Assembly (NCBI GenBank): GCA_019246495.1
Contig: JAFAQI010000461.1
Location: 1 to 7,139, forward strand
Origin: Frankiales bacterium
Lineage (GTDB): Bacteria > Actinomycetota > Actinomycetes > JAFAQI01
Reading direction: 5' to 3'
DNA length: 7,139 bases
Each line of letters opens with the position of its first letter. Position 1 is the stretch's first letter. Shown here in pieces: positions 6,696 to 7,139 of the stretch. The translations under genes and the position numbers were made by a program. Under the pieces are notes generated by a model that had not been told where the DNA came from, did no database searches, and worked only from the letters and a program-made list of their open reading frames with translations.

Positions 6696-6733
6696 TCCGA
6701 GGGGCCTCGGATCCTCCGTTCGGAGGATTCCGA
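6696..6733 (+). terminator. Overlapping hairpins after kal, possible terminator
   Basis: Two hairpins share bases and exclude each other. The first is TCCGAG/CTCGGA (6696-6701 with 6706-6711) around GGGC. The second, stronger one pairs 6707-6717 with 6722-6733: seven unbroken pairs, ATCCTCC/GGAGGAT, around a GTTC loop, then four more pairs past one bulged T. No U-run follows; the next bases are AAAC. Hairpins without U-tails are common after actinobacterial operons, so termination or 3'-end protection of the kdd-kal mRNA is plausible. Confidence 0.55.
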
Positions 6734-6760
6734 AAACATGCAAGATCGTTGATCACGGTG

Positions 6761-6794
6761 CTGACCTGCGGGTTCGTGCAACGTCGCAGGTCAG
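6761..6794. repeat. 10-bp perfect inverted repeat
   Basis: CTGACCTGCG (6761-6770) and CGCAGGTCAG (6785-6794) are exact reverse complements, separated by 14 bases. This could be a transcription factor site just upstream of the TTGACA at 6802, or a second terminator hairpin after kal. There is no U-run. The spacing between arm centres (24 bases) is a little over two helical turns, which slightly favours a protein site. Confidence 0.45.
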
Positions 6795-6801
6795 GCGGGT
6801 G

Positions 6802-6832
6802 TTGACAGACACCTTGCGTCAACCGCTAAGTT
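6802..6832 (+). promoter_or_regulatory. Candidate promoter for a gene beyond the right edge
   Basis: A consensus -35 TTGACA (6802-6807) is followed by weak -10 options: GCTAAG (6825-6830, 17-base spacer) or TAAGTT (6827-6832, 19-base spacer). The -35 also sits in the 6-bp inverted repeat GTTGAC/GTCAAC (6801-6806 and 6818-6823). Transcription would begin near 6837 and run into the structured stretch to the right. The -10 is poor, so confidence is low. Confidence 0.35.
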
Positions 6833-6870
6833 CCCCGACGTCCACCGCAGGGACGCTCGGCGTACGAAAG

Positions 6871-7131
6871 GCGCCACACCGCTACCCGGCTGGCCAGGAC
6901 CGACGGAACGAGCACCCGTTCCGTCGGGCGGGTGCCAGGACCAGCCGGCGGCGGTTCGATGGCGCCGGCTCGTCGCGTCGGCGGGGTGAGACCACCTGGG
7001 AGGGGCCCGGGTGCCCAGTAGACAACGGCACGTCGGCGGCAACCGGTCGTCAGCGCGTCGGTCCGAAGGGCATCCGGGCCCACGTCCAGCGCGTGAGGCC
7101 CACCGCGGAGCTACCCCAGCCCCACCGGCGC
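6871..7131 (+). promoter_or_regulatory. Structured 5' leader, possible c-di-AMP (ydaO-yuaA) riboswitch
   Basis: This stretch has no convincing gene but strong RNA-like pairing. GCGCC (6871-6875) can close with GGCGC (7127-7131) as an outer stem. Inside are a perfect 11-bp hairpin (6900-6910 with 6917-6927, six-base loop), then GGCGGGTGCC (6928-6937 region), a perfect 8-bp hairpin (6943-6950 with 6963-6970), GGGGTGAGACC (6983-6993), a CTGGG/CCCAG stem (6996-7000, 7014-7018) followed by TAG, and AGCTACC (7109-7115) just before the closing strand. The order resembles what I recall of the c-di-AMP riboswitch (a GGGGUGAAUC-like segment, then a stem followed by GUAG, then AGCUAAC near the 3' end), but several conserved positions differ. 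In actinobacteria such elements usually precede cell-wall hydrolase genes. The hairpins are seen; the riboswitch class is inferred from memory and may be wrong. Confidence 0.35.
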
Positions 7132-7139
7132 GAATGTCG

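Noticed and set aside
2841..6730. CGGAGGATT occurs both in the operon leader (2841-2849) and in the post-kal hairpin (6721-6729).
   Set aside because: A 9-base match is not rare in 7 kb of GC-rich DNA, and the flanking bases are unrelated. It does not support a flanking repeat or an integration event.
6791..7083. Small open frames on the - strand in the right-hand region.
   Set aside because: They are of low complexity, have no good ribosome binding sites and match nothing I recognise. They overlap the hairpin-rich stretch, which is better explained as a leader RNA.

Overview
This is high-GC DNA (roughly 70% by eye) with strong G/C third-position bias, GTG and TTG starts and four-base start/stop overlaps. 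That points to an actinobacterium; I cannot name the genus. The window is dense chromosomal DNA with no sign of mobile elements, CRISPR arrays, tRNA or rRNA.

Layout. (1) Positions 17-1325, + strand: a secreted CAP/SCP-domain protein, then 13 bases later a PAPS-dependent sulfotransferase. (2) Positions 1333-2736, - strand: a radical-SAM lysine 2,3-aminomutase (kamA) that converges on the sulfotransferase with only 7 bases between the stop codons. A 15-base palindrome covers both stops. (3) Positions 2737-2898: a divergent promoter region with a nested inverted repeat and an overlapping direct repeat. (4) Positions 2899-6681, + strand: a tightly coupled operon kdd-kamD-kamE-kal in which each junction is a 4-base overlap (GTGA, ATGA, ATGA). 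(5) Positions 6682-7139: no convincing gene. It holds an overlapping double hairpin just after kal, a 10-bp inverted repeat, a possible promoter and a long, highly structured stretch that reads like a 5' leader RNA for a gene beyond the right edge. A cyclic-di-AMP (ydaO-yuaA) riboswitch is my best guess, at modest confidence.

How the genes work together. kamA, kamD/kamE, kdd and kal encode most of the lysine 'fermentation' route known from Clostridium and Fusobacterium. KamA turns L-lysine into L-beta-lysine (PLP, SAM and a 4Fe-4S cluster). The B12- and PLP-dependent KamDE turns this into 3,5-diaminohexanoate. Kdd oxidises that to 5-amino-3-oxohexanoate, and Kal removes ammonia from 3-aminobutyryl-CoA to give crotonyl-CoA. 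The cleavage enzyme Kce, which joins Kdd to Kal, and the CoA transferase are not in this window. Key catalytic residues can be located in KamA and KamE, so the assignments are firm. The set is an established pathway and not a new system. The points worth a second look are its split, divergent arrangement, the missing kce, an altered PLP-lysine loop in KamA, the operator-like repeats and the structured RNA at the right end.
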